A stretch of 64,000 nucleotides of DNA from CAZCTC01 sp964501335. GTDB lineage: Bacteria; Chloroflexota; Anaerolineae; B4-G1; SLSP01. Below, piece after piece: positions 25,301 through 40,300 of this stretch (position 1 is its first letter; the number at the start of each line of letters is the position of its first letter). The translations under genes and the position numbers were made by a program. The notes under the pieces were generated by a model. That model did not search any database. It saw only the letters and a program-made list of their open reading frames with translations, and had not been told where the DNA came from. The stretch is from the NCBI GenBank assembly GCA_964501335.1, contig CAZCTC010000040.1, positions 1-64,000 of the forward strand, read 5' to 3'.

Positions 25301-28300
25301 GGTTCCTCCGCCCTGGTTCCGGCCGATCGCTCACAGCCGCTGCCGCTTTCTCAGGCCCAGGTGGGCGTCTGGTTCTTGAATGAGATTATGCCGGATCTGC
25401 CTGCCTATAATATCCCGCTCTTTTTCCGAATTACGGGCCGGTTGGATGTGGAGGTGTTGCAGCGGGCCCTGACTGAAATTCTGCGGCGCCATGAGGTCCT
25501 GCGGAGTGCCTTCCGTCGGTTGGATAACGGCGATCCGGCGGTGGAATTCTATCCGCCGCAGCCTTTCCCGCTGACCCTGGAGGATTTGCGTTCTGTCCCT
25601 GCGGCTGAGCGGGATGCTCTGGCCCGTCGGCGGATGGAGCAGGCGGCGCGCCGTTTCTTCGATCTGACGCGGGATCTGTTGATCGAAGGGCTGCTGTTGC
25701 AGCTGGGTGATGAATCCTATCAGCTGCTCTTGAATGTCAACCATATCGTCTTCGACGGCTGGTCGATCAGTGTGTTGATCGGCGATCTGGAGGCGTTGTA
25801 TAAGGCCTTTGCGGCCGGGAAACCCTCACCGCTGGCCGAGTTGCCGGTGCAGTATGTCGATTACAGCGCCTGGCAGCAGCAAAATCTGACACCAGAGGTG
25901 TTGCAGCCCCATCTGGATTATTGGGTGGAGCGGTTGCAGGATGCTCCGGCGCTTTCTTCTTTCCCGACCGATTATCCGCGCCCTGTGACGCAGCGCTATC
26001 AGGGGGCGATGGTGGAACGCCGGTTGCCGGTGGCGTTATTGCCGGCGCTGGAAGGGTTGGGCCGGCAGGCGGATGCCAGTCTCTTTATGACGCTGTTTGC
26101 CGCCTTTGAGCTGTTGGTGGCCCGTTATTCCGGGCAGCAGGATCTGGTGCTGGCGAGTATTTTCGCCGGCCGCGATCGCGCCGAACTGGAGAAGATGCTG
26201 GGCTATTTTATCAATACTCTGCCGGTGCGGCTGGATCTTTCCGGCAATCCCTCGTTCCTGGGGCTTTTGGAGCGGGTGCGGCAGGTTACGTTGGAGAGCT
26301 TTGCCCATCACAGCGTGCCGCTGGCCCGGATTGTGGAAGCCCTCGACATTCCGCGGGATACCAGTTATCAGCCTTTGGTACAGCAGATGTTTGTGGTGGA
26401 AAATTATCCCGAGCCGGCGATCGAACTGCCGGGGTTGCGCATCGAGTTTGTGGAAGAGCTGAATACCGGGACGACGAAGACCGATATGACCTGGCGCTGG
26501 GAGTTCCCGCCGCAGGGGCCCGCTTTGTATGTGGAATACGATACGGATCTTTTCAAAGCGGAGACGGTGGAACGGTTAATCGATCATTATTTCAACCTGT
26601 TGCAGGCGGCGGTGGACGATCCTCATCAGTCGATCCAGGCGATGCCGCTGCTTCGGTCTGTGGAGTTGCAACAGTTGCTGGTGGATTGGAATGCGACCGT
26701 GACGGATTATCCGCAGCTTTCCGTGCCGGCTCTGTTCGCGGCGCAGGCGGCAAAGACTCCTGAGGCGGTCGCTTTGATCTGGCCGGCGACCGGAGAGCCT
26801 CCAACCCACGTGACGTATGGTGAGTTAAATGCCCGGGCCAATCAGGTGGCACATTATCTGCGGCGGTTGGGCGTGCAGTCCGATCAATTGGTGGGATTGT
26901 GCGTGGAGCGTTCGGTGGAGATGGTGGTGGGGATGCTGGGCATCCTCAAAGCGGGAGCTGCTTACCTGCCGCTGGACCCGAATTATCCTCAAGAACGGCT
27001 GGCTTTGATGTTGGAGGATGCTCAGGTCCCCGTGCTGGTGGTGCAGTCGCATCTGGAAGCGAAGCTGCCTGCTTCGGCCGCGCAACTTGTGCGGTTGGAT
27101 CGCGACGGAGAGATGATCGGCCGGGAGAGTACAGCCGATCCTGAGTTCCCGGTTTTTCCGGATCAGCTCGCTTATGTGATTTACACTTCGGGTTCTACCG
27201 GGCGTCCCAAGGGGACCGGCGTGCCGCATCGAGGGATTGTGCGGTTGGTGAAAGAGACCAACTATGCCGCTTTGACCTCCAGTCAGATTTATCTCCAGCT
27301 TTCGACCATCTCTTTCGACGCTTCGATCTTTGAAATCTGGGGCAGCCTGTTGAATGGCGCGACCCTGGTGCTCTATCCGGCGCAACGTCCGACCTTTGAA
27401 GGGCTGGCTCAGGTTTTGCAGCAGGAAAAGGTTTCCCTGTTGTTTCTCACGACCAGTCTCTTTAATCAGATGGTGGAAGAACAACTCCCGGCTTTGTTGG
27501 GGGTGCCGCATATTTTCACCGGCGGCGAAGCGATTTCGTCCGTCCATGCCGGGCGGCTTTTGGAACGTTTGGGACCAGGGCAGATATTGACCAATGTCTA
27601 CGGCCCGACGGAAAATTCTACCTATTCGACCTTCTTTCATATTCCCGCCGATTATGATCTGACGAGCGGTATTCCCATCGGGAGGCCGATTGCCAATTCC
27701 ACGGCTTATGTGCTGGATCGCTGGATGCAGCCGGTGCCGACGGGGGTGGCGGGTGAACTCTATGTCGGCGGCGATGGGTTGGCGCGTGGTTATCTCCATC
27801 GGCCGGAGCTGACGGCGGAGAAATTTGTCCCCGATCCCTTCAGCCGACAGCCGGGAGCGCGGCTCTATGGCACGGGGGATCTGGTGCGTCAGCGTCCCGA
27901 CGGCGCGATTGAGTTCCTGGGCCGGATCGACAATCAGGTGAAGATCCGCGGCTTCCGGATCGAGCCGGGGGAGATCGAGGCGGTTTTGCTTCAACATCCC
28001 TCGGTGCGGGAGGCGGCGGTGGTGGTGACCGGCTCGGGCTCAGATCAGCAACTGGTGGCCTATGTTGTACCAGAAGCAGACAGCAAAGAGGGGAAGCCTG
28101 GAAGCCTGGAAGATGGGAAGAATGGAAGATCGGAAGGTTGGTCGTCTGGTTCCAACTTCCAACTTCCAACTTCCAGTCCTGCGCTTTTGGTTTCCGAGCT
28201 ACGCTCTTATTTGACCGGGCGGTTGCCGGCTTATATGGTTCCGGCGGCTTTTGTGATGCTGGAGGCCATGCCCATGACGGCCAACGGCAAGGTGGATCGT

Positions 28301-31300
28301 AAGGCCTTGCCGGCCCTGTTCCAGAGCGGGGAACGCACCGATGAAAACGATGAGCCGCGCACTCCGATTGAGGAACTGGTGCAGGGGGTATGGAAAGAGC
28401 TGTTGAAAGCGCCTTGCCAAAGCGTCCGTCAGAATTTCTTCGAGCTGGGCGGTCATTCCATTCAGGCGATCCGGCTGGCTTCGCGGTTGCGCCAGCTTTT
28501 CAATGTGGTCGTGCCGGTTCAGGATATCTTTGAACGGCCGACGATTGCGACTCAGTCGCAGTTGATTCAGGAGTTGCTCGGCAAGACTTCCGATGTCAAA
28601 GCGCCGGTTTTGAGCGGGCGCACCTGGCCCGATCCCTTGCCGCTTTCCTTCAATCAGCGCCAGCTCTGGTTTATGGATCGGCTGGCGCCCGGCAATCCGC
28701 TCTACAATGTTCCCTTTGCCTTTTATTTCCAGGGTGAGTTGAATCTGGAAGCTCTGGAGCGCAGTGTGAATGCGCTGGTGCAGCGGCATCTGCCGCTTCG
28801 CACGACGTTCCATGAGGTCAACGGCGAGCCGGTGCAGGTGATTGCGCCGGAGTTGACGATTCCGTTGTCGATCGTCGATTTGCGCGCCTTGCCGGAGGAT
28901 CAGCGACCGGCGCGTCTGGAGTCGCTGGAGACGGCGGAGGCGCAATCTTCCTTCGATCTGGAGAGCGGGCCGCTTTTCCGGGTTTTGTTGATCCGTTTGT
29001 CGGATGAGCGGGCCGAATTGATCCTTAACTGCCATCATATCGCTACCGACGGCTGGTCGATGGGAACGCTGGCCCGGGAATTAGGGCTTTTCTACACTGC
29101 CTTTGCATTGGGACAAACGCCGGCGCTGCCCGATTTGCCGGTGCACTATCCTGATTTTACCCTCTGGCAACAGGAGATGCTGGAGAGTGAGGGCGGGCTG
29201 GCGGCGTTGGATTACTGGAAGGCGCAATTTGCACGCCGGATGCCGGTTTTGGAATTGCCGACCGATCATTCCCGGCCGGCGGTGCAGCGTTATCTGGGCC
29301 GCACGCTTGCCCGGGCCTTATCGCCGGAGCTGCTTTCTCGCCTGGAGGTTGTGAGTCGGAGCGGAAATGCCACCTTGTTTATGACGCTCCTGGTCGCTTT
29401 CCAGGTGCTGCTTTATCGCTATACCCATCAATCCGAGCTGGTGGTCGGGACGCCCTGGTCTGGCCGGACGCAACCCGAGCTGGAGGATTTGATCGGCTTC
29501 TTTGTGAATGTCTTGCCGCTGCGGCTGGAATTTGCGGACAACCCGACTTTCAATGAGTTGTTGGAACGGATGCGGCCGCAGGTGGTGCGTTCGCAAACCT
29601 ATCAGGATCTGCCTTTCGAGCGGCTGGTCGAGGCTTTGGATCTGCCGCGCGATGTCAGTTACAACCCTTTGTTCCAGGCCAGTTTTGCCCTGCATCCGGC
29701 GCTGGCTCCCATGGATTTGCCGGGGGCGCAGTTCGGCGTGGCGCGACGGATCTTCAATCTGTCGGCCAAGTTCGATCTCAATGCAACGGTGGAATATTGG
29801 GAATCCGGGCCGGTGGCGACGCTGGAATATAATTCGGATCTTTTTGAGGTGGCGACGGCTGAACGGTTGTTATCCCACTTCCTGGTTTTGTTGGAAGGAA
29901 TTGCGGCTCAACCGGCGGCCCGGATTTCCGATTTGCCTTTGTTGTCGGCCGCTGAGAGGGATCAACTGTTGCGGGAATGGAACCCGGCGGTACAGCCGCT
30001 GCTTTCTCCGATCCTGACGGAAGCGCGCATTGCAGCTCAGGACGGGGAGTCGGTGGCGCTCGTACAGGGGGCGGTGCGATTGACCTATGCCGAACTGAAT
30101 GCCCGCGCTGAGCGGCTGGCGGCCCGGTTGCAGGCGTTGGGAGTCGGACCGGAAGAGCGCGTGGTGCTTTATCTGGATCGTTCGATCGAGTATGTGGTGG
30201 GGGCCCTGGCGGCCTGGAAAGCGGGCGGCGCTTACGTCCCGATCGATCCCGATTATCCTCAGGAGCGGATTGATTTCATCGTGGCCGATGTGGGGGCGCG
30301 AGTGGTTTTGACAACTTCGGCCCTGCGGAGCCGTTTGTCGGCTTCTGTCATGAATGTGATCTGTCTCGATCAGGAGCTGGAGGCGGCGGTTCCGTTCCAA
30401 CCGGTGACAGCGCTTCCGGATCAACTTGCCTATCTGATCTACACCTCCGGTTCGACCGGCCAGCCGAAAGGGGTGGCGGTTACCCGGCGGAATCTGGTGA
30501 ATCTGGTGGAATGGCATCAACAGGCCTGCGGTTTTTCGTCTGCGGATCGGGTTTCCCAGGTAGCCGGTTTGGGGTTTGATGCGGTGATATTGGAACTCTG
30601 GCCCTCTCTGGCGGCCGGGGCGGCCGTTTATCTCGTCGATGAAAAGGTGCGGTTGTCGCCGGAAGGATTGCGCGACTGGTTGCTGGCGGAGGGGATCACG
30701 GTGAGTTTTGTTCCCACGCCGATGACGGAGGCTTTGTTGGAGCTGTCCTGGCCGGAGAGGGCGCCGTTACGGTTTTTGTTGACCGGGGGGGATCGGTTGC
30801 GGCGTTATCCGCCGGCCGGCCTGCCCTTTGCTTTGATCAATAATTACGGTCCCGCAGAGAATACGGTCGTTTCGACGATCAGCGAAGTACGGCCGTCGGA
30901 TTCAGAGAGTGCCCCGACTATCGGACGGCAGTTGCCGAATGTCCATACCTATGTGCTCGATGAAGGGCTGCGTCCCGTTCCGATCGGGGTCATCGGGGAG
31001 CTTTATCTGGGCGGGGTGAATCTGGCTCGGGGCTATTGGGGGCGGGCGGTTCAGACGGCGGAGCGTTTTGTGCCCCATCCTTTCAGCTCGCTTCCGGGCG
31101 AACGGCTGTATCGGACGGGCGATCTGGTGCGCTATCGGAGCGACGGAGAGCTGGAATTTATCGGCCGCACCGATTTTCAGGTTAAGATCCGGGGTTTCCG
31201 GATCGAGTTGAGCGAAATCGAGCTGGTGTTGCAGCAGCACCCGGCGGTGAAGTCCGCAATTGTGCTGGCTTTGGAGATCGCGGGCGATAAACAGCTGGTG

Positions 31301-34300
31301 GCCTACTATGTGCTGCGGCCGGGCGCCGATGTGGAGTTGCATGAGCTGCGCGCCTATCTGGGGAGCCGATTGCCGGGGTATATGGTGCCGACTGTCTGTG
31401 TGTCGTTGCCGGCGCTGCCGGTGAATGCCAACGGCAAAGTGGATCGGACGGCCCTGCCGGTTCCGGCCGCGGAAGATTTGATCGATCTGGGAGAAAGTGA
31501 GGCGCCGCGCAATCCGGTGGAGGAGTTGCTGGCCGGTCTCTGGCACGGACTGTTGCCCTTGCAGGAGCCGGGAGTCCATCGCAGCTTCTTCGATGCCGGC
31601 GGCCATTCGATTCTGGCTATCCGGCTGGCGACACGGATCAACCAGGCCTTCAACGTTAATATACCGGTTCAGGCGATCTTTGAGTATCCGACGATTGCCG
31701 GGCAGGCTCAGTTGATCCAGGAGCTGGTCAATGTGAGTGCCGGGAGCAGTTCGACGACGCTGGTTCCGCAGGCCCATGAGGGGCCGTTGCCGCTTTCGTT
31801 CAACCAGCGCCAGCTCTGGTTTATGGATCGGTTGGTCCCGGGCAATTCTATGTACAGCGTGCCTCTGGTGTTGAATATTACCGGGGCCGTGGATCCCGCT
31901 CTGCTGGAACGCAGCCTGAATGTGGTGGTGGAGCGCCATGCGATTTTGCGGACGGTCTATCGGGAGCTGGAGGGCGGCCCGGCGCAGGAGATTTTGGCGG
32001 ATTTCCAGCTGGCGTTGCCGGTAGCCGATCTGCGGAGCCAGCCTGAAAAAGAGCGGGCGGCCTGGGCCCACGCTTTGTTGTCGGTCGAGTCGCGCCTGGC
32101 TTTCAATCTGGCGACCGGCCCGGTGGTGCGGGCGTTGTTGATCCGCTTGACGGATACGCAGGCCGAACTTTTCCTGAATATCCATCACATTGCTACCGAC
32201 GGCTGGTCGTTGGGGATCATCGTGCGGGAGTTGGGGACGATTTATCGGGCGCTGAAGGCCGGCCAGGCGCCGGCTCTGCCCGCTTTGCCCATCCAGTATG
32301 CCGATTTCGCTGTCTGGCAGCAGCAGATGGTGCGCGAGCAGGGGCTCGAAGCATCGCTGGCCTATTGGAAATCTCAGTTTGCCCACGGAACGCCGCGGTT
32401 GGAGTTGCTGACCGATCATCCCCGTCCGTCGACGCAGCGTTTTGTGGGAGCGACATTGTCTCGCGCGCTGCCGAAGGGGTTATACAAAGAGCTGGAGGCG
32501 CTGAGCCGCCGGGAAAACGCTACGCTTTTCATGGTGATGCTGGCGGCTTTCCAGGTATTGCTCAGCCGCTATACCCACCAGAATCAGATTGTGGTGGGGA
32601 CGCCCTGGGCCGGCCGGATGCGGTCGGAGCTGGACGACTTGATCGGTTTCTTTGTCAATGTGTTGCCTTTCCGGTCGGATTTGAGCGGAGATCCCTCTTT
32701 CCGGGAGCTGCTGGCTCAGGTCCGGCGCAGTATGGTGCAGGCCCAGGCTTATCAGGATCTCCCGCTGGAGAAGCTGGTCGAAACCCTGGGGGGGGTGCGG
32801 GATTTGAGTTCCAATCCGCTGTTCCAGGTGATCTTTGCCCTGCAAACGCCGCTGCCGGCTGTGGAATTCCCCGATTTCCGGTTGGAGGTGGCCGGCGGGA
32901 TCACGACGGAGACGGCTAAATTCGATCTTAATGTGACGGCGGATGTCGGGCCGGAGGGTCTCTCGGTGCTGGCTGAATACAGTACGGATCTCTTTGAGCC
33001 GGAGACGATGGCCCTGTTGCTGGAACGTTTCCAGGTGTTGTTGGAAGGGATTGCGGCTTATCCCGATGCGGCCATTTCCGAGCTGCCTTTGTTGACGGAG
33101 GGAGATCTGGCGCACCTGGCGCAATGGACGGCAGCGCCGGCGGAGTATCCGCGGGAAGCGGCGGTGGCCGGGCTGTTTGTCCGGCAGGCGGCGGAGACTC
33201 CGGAGGCTGTGGCGGTGGTCTGGCCGGCGACGGCCGGCCGCGCCGAGCAGCGGTTGACCTATCGCGAGCTGGATGAACGGTCGAACCGGCTGGCGCACTA
33301 TTTGCGGCGGCTGGGCGTAGGGCCGGATGTGCTGGTGGGGCTCTGTGTGGAGCGTTCGATCGAGATGGTGGTGGGGTTGCTGGGTATTTTGAAGGCCGGC
33401 GGTGCCTATCTGCCTCTGGATCCGACTTATCCTCAGGAACGGTTGGCTTTGATGCTGGAAGATGCCCAGGCTCCGGTGCTGCTGGTGCAGGCGCGATTGG
33501 AGGCCAATCTGCCGCCGCACCGGGCGCAGGTGGTGCGGCTGGATGCGGATTGGGGGCAGATTGCGCGGGAAAGCGCGGCGGCTCCGGCTTTTACAGCCGG
33601 TCCGGAGCATCTGGCCTATGTCATTTATACGTCGGGTTCGACCGGACGGCCGAAGGGGACCGGCATTCCGCAGCGGGCGATTGTGCGGCTGGTCAAGGGG
33701 ACGAATTATGCGGAATTTGGGCCGGGGCAGGTGATCCTGCAACTGGCGACGATTTCGTTCGATGCGTCGACTTTTGAGGTGTGGGGGGCCTTGCTCTCCG
33801 GGGCCCGGCTGGTCTTGCTGCCCTCCATGCGGCCGACTTTCGAGGAGCTGTCGCAGGTATTGCAGGAGCAGCAGGTCTCGTTGCTCTTTATCACCACCGG
33901 GTTGTTCAACCAGATGGTGGAATCGCAGTTGGACGGCCTGTTGAGTGTAAATCGGATACTCACCGGCGGCGAGGCGATTTCGCTGCCGCATGCGCAGAAG
34001 ATGTTGGAGCGGATGCCGGCCGGCCATGAGCTGGTGAATATCTACGGCCCGACGGAAAATACGACCTATACGACCTTCTTCCCGATGGCGGCGGGTTATG
34101 CCATCGAGAACGGCGTGCCGATCGGGCGGCCGATTGCGAACACGACGATCTATGTGCTGGATCGGGCGATGCGGCCGGTTCCGGTGGGGGTGCCGGGAGA
34201 ACTCTATACCGGCGGGGACGGTCTGGCGCGCGGCTATCTCAATCGGCCGGGGCTGACGGCGGAGAAGTTTGTTCCCGATCCTTTCAGTGCGGAGCCCGGG

Positions 34301-37300
34301 GCGCGGCTTTACGGCACCGGCGATTGGGTGCGCTGGCGGCCCGACGGGGCGCTCGAGTTCCTGGGCCGGATCGACAATCAGGTGAAGATCCGCGGCTTCC
34401 GGATCGAGCCCGGCGAGATTGAGGCTGTGTTGATCCAGCACCCCGAGGTGAAAGAGACGGCGGTGGTCGTTTCGGAGATCGGTGGGGATCGGCAGCTGGT
34501 GGCCTATGTAGCGGGGAAGGGAATCAACGCAGAGACGCAGAGCAGCAGAGACGCAGAGAAAGTGGAAGACGGGAAGAGTGGAAGATCGGAAGGCTGGTCG
34601 TCTGGTTCCAATTTCCAACTTCCAACTTCCAGTCCCGTGCCTGCAACTTCCAGTCCTGCGCTTTCGGCTTCCCGGTTGCGTTCTTATCTGACGGGGCGGT
34701 TGCCGGCTTATATGATTCCGGCGGCTTTTGTGGTGTTGGAGACGATGCCGTTGAATGCCAACGGGAAGGTGGATCGGGCGGCGTTGCCGGCTCCGTTCCA
34801 GGGACGGGATGCGACGGGGGCCGGGGATGCTCCGCGGACTCTGGTGGAAGAGATGGTACTGGATATCTGGCAGAGCATTCTGCCCTCTAAGGTGTCGGGC
34901 GTGCATCAGAATTTCTTTGAGATGGGGGGCCACTCGATCCTGGCGATCCGGTTGGCTTCGCGGCTGGGCCAGGTTTTCAAGGTGGAGCTGCCGGTGCAGA
35001 CGATTTTCGAGCAGTCCACGGTGGCCGGACAGGCGCAGGTGATTCAAAAATTGCTCAGCGCCGGTTTTGCGGAGGCTTTGCCGGCGCTGGTGGCGGTTTC
35101 AAAGGAAGGCCCGCTGCCGCTTTCGTTCAGCCAGCGCCAGCTCTGGTTCCTGGATCAGCTGGCCCCGGGAAATCCGATGTACAACGTTCCGCTGGTGTTG
35201 GGGCTGACCGGAGCGTTGGACCTGACGCTGGTGGAGCGCAGTTTGCAGTTGCTGGTGCAGCGGCATGGGGCGCTGCGGACGATCTTCCGGGAGGTGGCCG
35301 GGGAGCCGGTACAGGAGATCCTGCCCGAGCTGGCGATTCCGTTGCCGGTGGTGGATTTGCGGGATTTGCCGGAGGCAGAGCGCCCGGCGCGGGCGACGGT
35401 TTTGTTGAACGAGGAGGCGCGCCGGCCCTTTGTGCTGGCGGGTGAGCCGGTGGTGCGGGCGTTGCTGCTGCGGTTGAAGGACGATTACACGGAGTTGTTG
35501 TTGAATATCCATCACATCGCCACCGACGGCTGGTCGATGGGGGTGATTGTGCGCGAGCTGAGCGCTCTCTATGAGGCGCTGGCGGCCGGGGAATCTCCGG
35601 TCCTGCCCGAGTTGCCGGTCCAATATACCGATTTCGCTATCTGGCAGCAGCAGATGTTGCAGAGCCAGGGGCTGGAAGCTTCGCTGGCCTATTGGAAGGG
35701 GCAGTTTGCGGGCGCGGTGCCGCAGCTGGAATTGCCGACCGACCATCCCCGGCCGGCCGTGCAGAGTTTTGCCGGGGCGACGTTGACGCGCTCTCTGCCT
35801 CCGGCGCTGCTGGAAGGGCTGGAGACGCTGAGCCGCCGGGAAAATGCGACGCTCTTTATGACACTGCTGGCGGCTTTCCAGGTTTTGCTGGGCCGCTATG
35901 CCAATCAGACCGATATCGTGGTGGGAACGCCCTGGGCGGGTCGGACCCGGCCGGAGCTGGATGAGCTGATCGGCTTCTTTGTCAATGTGCTGCCGCTGCG
36001 GTCCGACCTGGAGGGCAACCCGGCTTTCCGGGAGTTGCTGGCCCGGGTGCGCCAGAACATGGTGCAGGCGCAGGCCTATCAGGATCTGCCTTTCGAGAAG
36101 CTGGTCGATGCCTTGGGCGTGTCGCGCGACCTCAGTGCCAATCCTTTGTTCCAGGTGGTCTTTGCCTTCCAACCGGCCGGGCCGCGGGCTGAGGCTGCCG
36201 GCGTGCAGATCGAGGTGGCCGGCGGGATTATGACGGAGACGGCGAAGTTCGATCTGAATGTGACAGTTGAGATGGGGGCGGGCGATCCCATTGTGCTGGC
36301 GGAGTACAGCACGGATCTTTTCGAGCCGGCGACGGTGGCGCGGCTGCTGGAACGCTATCAGACGTTGTTGGAAGGGATCGTAGCGCAGCCCGAGGCGCGG
36401 ATCGCGGAGTTGCCGCTGGCGACGGCGGCCGAACTGGAGGCCCTGGAGCTCTGGTGCCAGGCGCCGTCGGATTATCCCCGGGAAGCGACAATTGCGGAAC
36501 TCTTTGTCCGGCAGGCGGCGGAGAGGCCGGAATCGGTGGCGGTGATCTGGCCGGCGACGGCGGAGCGGGGCGAGCAGCGGATGACCTATCGCGAGCTGGA
36601 CGAACGGTCGAACCGGCTGGCGCACTACTTGCGGCGGTTGGGCGTGGGGCCGGATGTGCTGGTGGGGCTCTGCGTGGAGCGTTCGATGGAGATGGTGGTG
36701 GGGCTGTTGGGGATTTTGAAGGCCGGCGGGGCCTATCTTCCGTTGGACCCGAATTATCCCCGGGAGCGTCTGGCGATGATGCTGGACGATGCGCAGGTGC
36801 CGGTGTTGTTGGTCCAGGCGCGGTTGGCAGCCGTTTTGCCGCCGCATCAGGCGCAGGTGGTGCGGCTGGATGCAGACCGGGAAGAAATGGATCGGGAGAG
36901 CGCGACGGCGCCGGAATTTACTTCCGGTCCGGAGCATCTGGCCTATGTGATCTATACTTCCGGTTCGACGGGCCGGCCGAAGGGGACGGCCATCCCGCAG
37001 CGCGCCGTCGTGCGTTTGGTCAAAGAGACGAACTACGCGGATTTCGGGCCGGAGCAGGTGCTTTTGCAGCTGGCGACGATTTCGTTCGATGCGTCGACCT
37101 ATGAGGTGTGGGGGGCGTTGCTCAATGGGGGGCGGTTGGTGCTCTATCCGGGGTCACGGCCGACCTTTGAGGAACTGTCGCAGGTGTTGCAGCAACAGCA
37201 GGTCTCGTTGCTTTTCATTACTACCGGGTTGTTCAATCAGATGGTGGAATCGCAGCTGGAGGGGTTGTTGAGCGTGAGTCGGGTGCTCACCGGCGGCGAG

Positions 37301-40300
37301 GCGATGTCGCTGCCTCATGCGCAGCGGATGCTGGAACGGATGCCGGACGGGCATGTGCTGGCCAATATTTACGGCCCGACGGAGAATACGACTTATACGA
37401 CGTTCTTCCCGATGGAGCCCGGGTATGCGATCGAAAGGGGGGCGCCGATCGGGCGGCCGATTGCGAATTCGACGGTCTATGTGCTGGATCGATCGATGCG
37501 GCCGGTGCCGGCGGGCGTGCCGGGCGAACTCTATACCGGCGGCGATGGACTGGCGCGCGGCTATCTCCATCGGCCGGGGTTGACGGCGGAGAAGTTTGTG
37601 CCCGATCCCTTCAGCGGGGAGCCGGGGGCCCGGCTCTATCGCACCGGCGATCTGGTGCGGTGGAGTCCCGACGGCATGATCGAATTCCTGGGCCGGATCG
37701 ACAATCAGGTGAAGATCCGCGGCTTCCGGATCGAACCGGGTGAGATCGAGGCGGTGCTGGCGCAGCATCCGGCCGTGCAGGAGGTGCTGGTGCTGGTCCG
37801 GGAAGAGACGCCGGGGCAGAAGGTCCTGGTAGCATATTTAGTAGTAGACAGTAGACAGCAGCCAGTAGACAGCGAAGAGCTGAAGCGTGGAAGCCAGGAA
37901 GACGGGAAGAATGGAAGCCTGGAAGATGGGAAGCGTGACGTTCACGTATCACGCATTACGCATCACGAAATCCGCGACTATTTAAAGGGGCGGCTGCCGG
38001 AGTACATGATTCCGGGAGCGTTTGTGATGCTGGATTCGTTCCCGTTGACGCCGATGGGGAAGGTGGATCGGGCGGCGCTGCCGGCGCCGCAGCTGGGCCG
38101 GCGTCTCGATGAGATCCAGGATCTGCCGCGGAATCCAGTGGAGGAATTGCTGGCGGAGATCTGGTGCCGGGTGTTGAAGCTGGACGCCGTCGGCATCTAC
38201 GACAATTTCTTTGAACTGGGCGGCCATTCGCTGCTGGCGACGCAGATCGTTTCGCGGGTGCGGAGTACGTTCCAGGTGCAGTTGCCGCTGCGGACGATTT
38301 TCGAGGCGCCGACGGTGGCGGAACTGGCCGTGCGGATTGCGGGCGATCAGGAGGCGCTGCCCTGGCAGTCGATGCCGCTGGTCCCGGCTGCGCGGGAGGG
38401 GGATCTGCCGCTTTCATTCTCTCAGGAACGCCTCTGGTTCCTGGATCAGTGGGATCCGGGGGCGACGGCTTTCAATATGCCGGTGGTTTTGCGGATGACG
38501 GGTATGTTGAATGTGCCGGCCCTGGAGCGCAGTTTGCAGGAGCTGGCTGCGCGCCACGAGAGCCTGCGTACGACGTTCCGGGATGTGGCCGGGACGCCGG
38601 TGCAGTTGATCGTGCCGACGCTGGATCTGACGCCGGCCCGGATCGATCTGACGGGGCTGGAACCGGCGGCGCAGGAAGCCGCGGTGGTGGCGCTGATTCA
38701 GGAGGATCTCGACTGGTCGTTCGATTTGCAGCAGGGACCGCTTTTCCGGGTCCGGCTGGCGCAGCTGGGAGCGGAATCGCATGTGCTGCTGATGAATATG
38801 CATCACATTATCTCCGACGGCTGGTCGATCAGCGTGCTGATCATGGAACTGGATGCGCTCTATCGGGCTTTTGTGGCGGGCGGGCCTTCTCCGCTGCCTC
38901 CGCTGCCGGTGCAGTATGCCGATTATGCGATCTGGCAGCGGCGCTGGTTGCAGGGGAGCGTCATGGAGGCGCAGGTAGCTTATTGGAAGGAACAGCTGGG
39001 CGGCCATCCGGCGCCGTTGGATCTGCCGACGGACCGGCCGCGGCCGCCGGTGCAGACTTTCCGGGGCGGGGTGGCCAATTTGCAGATCGCGCCTGAGGTG
39101 GTGCAGGCGTTGAAGGGGTTGAGCCAGGAGCAGAACAGCACGCTCTTTATGGTGTTGCTGGCGGCGTTCGATACCTTGTTGCATCGCTATTCTCAGCAGA
39201 GCGACATCCTGGTGGGAACGCCGATCGCCGGGCGGCAGTGGCGCGAGGTGGAAGGGCTGATCGGCTTCTTCCTGAATACGCTGGTTTTGCGGGTCGATTT
39301 TTCGGGCGAGCCGACGTTCCGGGAGGTGGTGCAGCGGGTGCGGGAGGTTACGTTGAAGGCCTATGCGCATCAGGATGTGCCTTTTGAGAAGCTGCTGGCG
39401 GAATTGCAGCTGGAGCGGGATCTCAGCCGGACGCCGCTGTTCCAGGTTTTCTTCAATATGACCAACCTGCCAGGCCGGAAGATGGATCTGCCGGGATTGC
39501 AGGTCGAAGAGATTCCGCTGCCCGGGGCAGAATCCAAGTTCGATATGACCCTCTACGTCAATGAAGACAATGGGGTGCTGGATCTGGCGCTCCTTTACAA
39601 TGCGGACCTTTTCTCGGCGGAACGGATGGAAGAACTGCTGCGCCAGTATCATTTCCTGTTGATGGCGGCGGTTCAGAATCCGGACCGGCCGGTGGCGCAT
39701 TTCACGCTGGTGACGGAGGCGGCGCGGGCGGTGTTGCCCGATCCGGCGCTGCCGCTGGACGACGGCTGGCCGGGGCCGGTGTACGAACTTTTCTCGGCGC
39801 GGGCGCGGCAGCATCCGGATCGATTGGCGTTGAGTGATCCGCGGGAACGCTGGAGCTACGGCGAACTGGAGGCGCGGGCCAATCAGCTGGCGCACTATTT
39901 GATCGCGCAGGGTGTCCGGCCGCAGGACCCGGTGGCGATTTACGGCCACCGCAGCGCTTCGCTGGTCTGGGGCGTGATGGGGGTGTTGAAGGCCGGCGGC
40001 GCTTTTGTGATTCTCGATCCTTCTTATCCGGCTACCAAGATCCAGGATGTGCTGGAGCTGGCGCAGCCGCGGGCCTGGTTGCAGGTCGAGGCGGCGGGCG
40101 AGCCTCCGGCCTTGCTGCGATCCTATGTGGCGGAGTTGAACTGCGTGGCGATGTTGACGCTGCCGGGGCGTTCGGCTGCGGCGTCCGGCGGATTCCTGGC
40201 GGACTATTCTACGGAGCCGCCGGCGGTGAAGGCGGGACAGGAGGATCTGGCCTATCTGGCCTTTACGTCGGGTTCGACGGGTAAGCCGAAGGGCATTATG

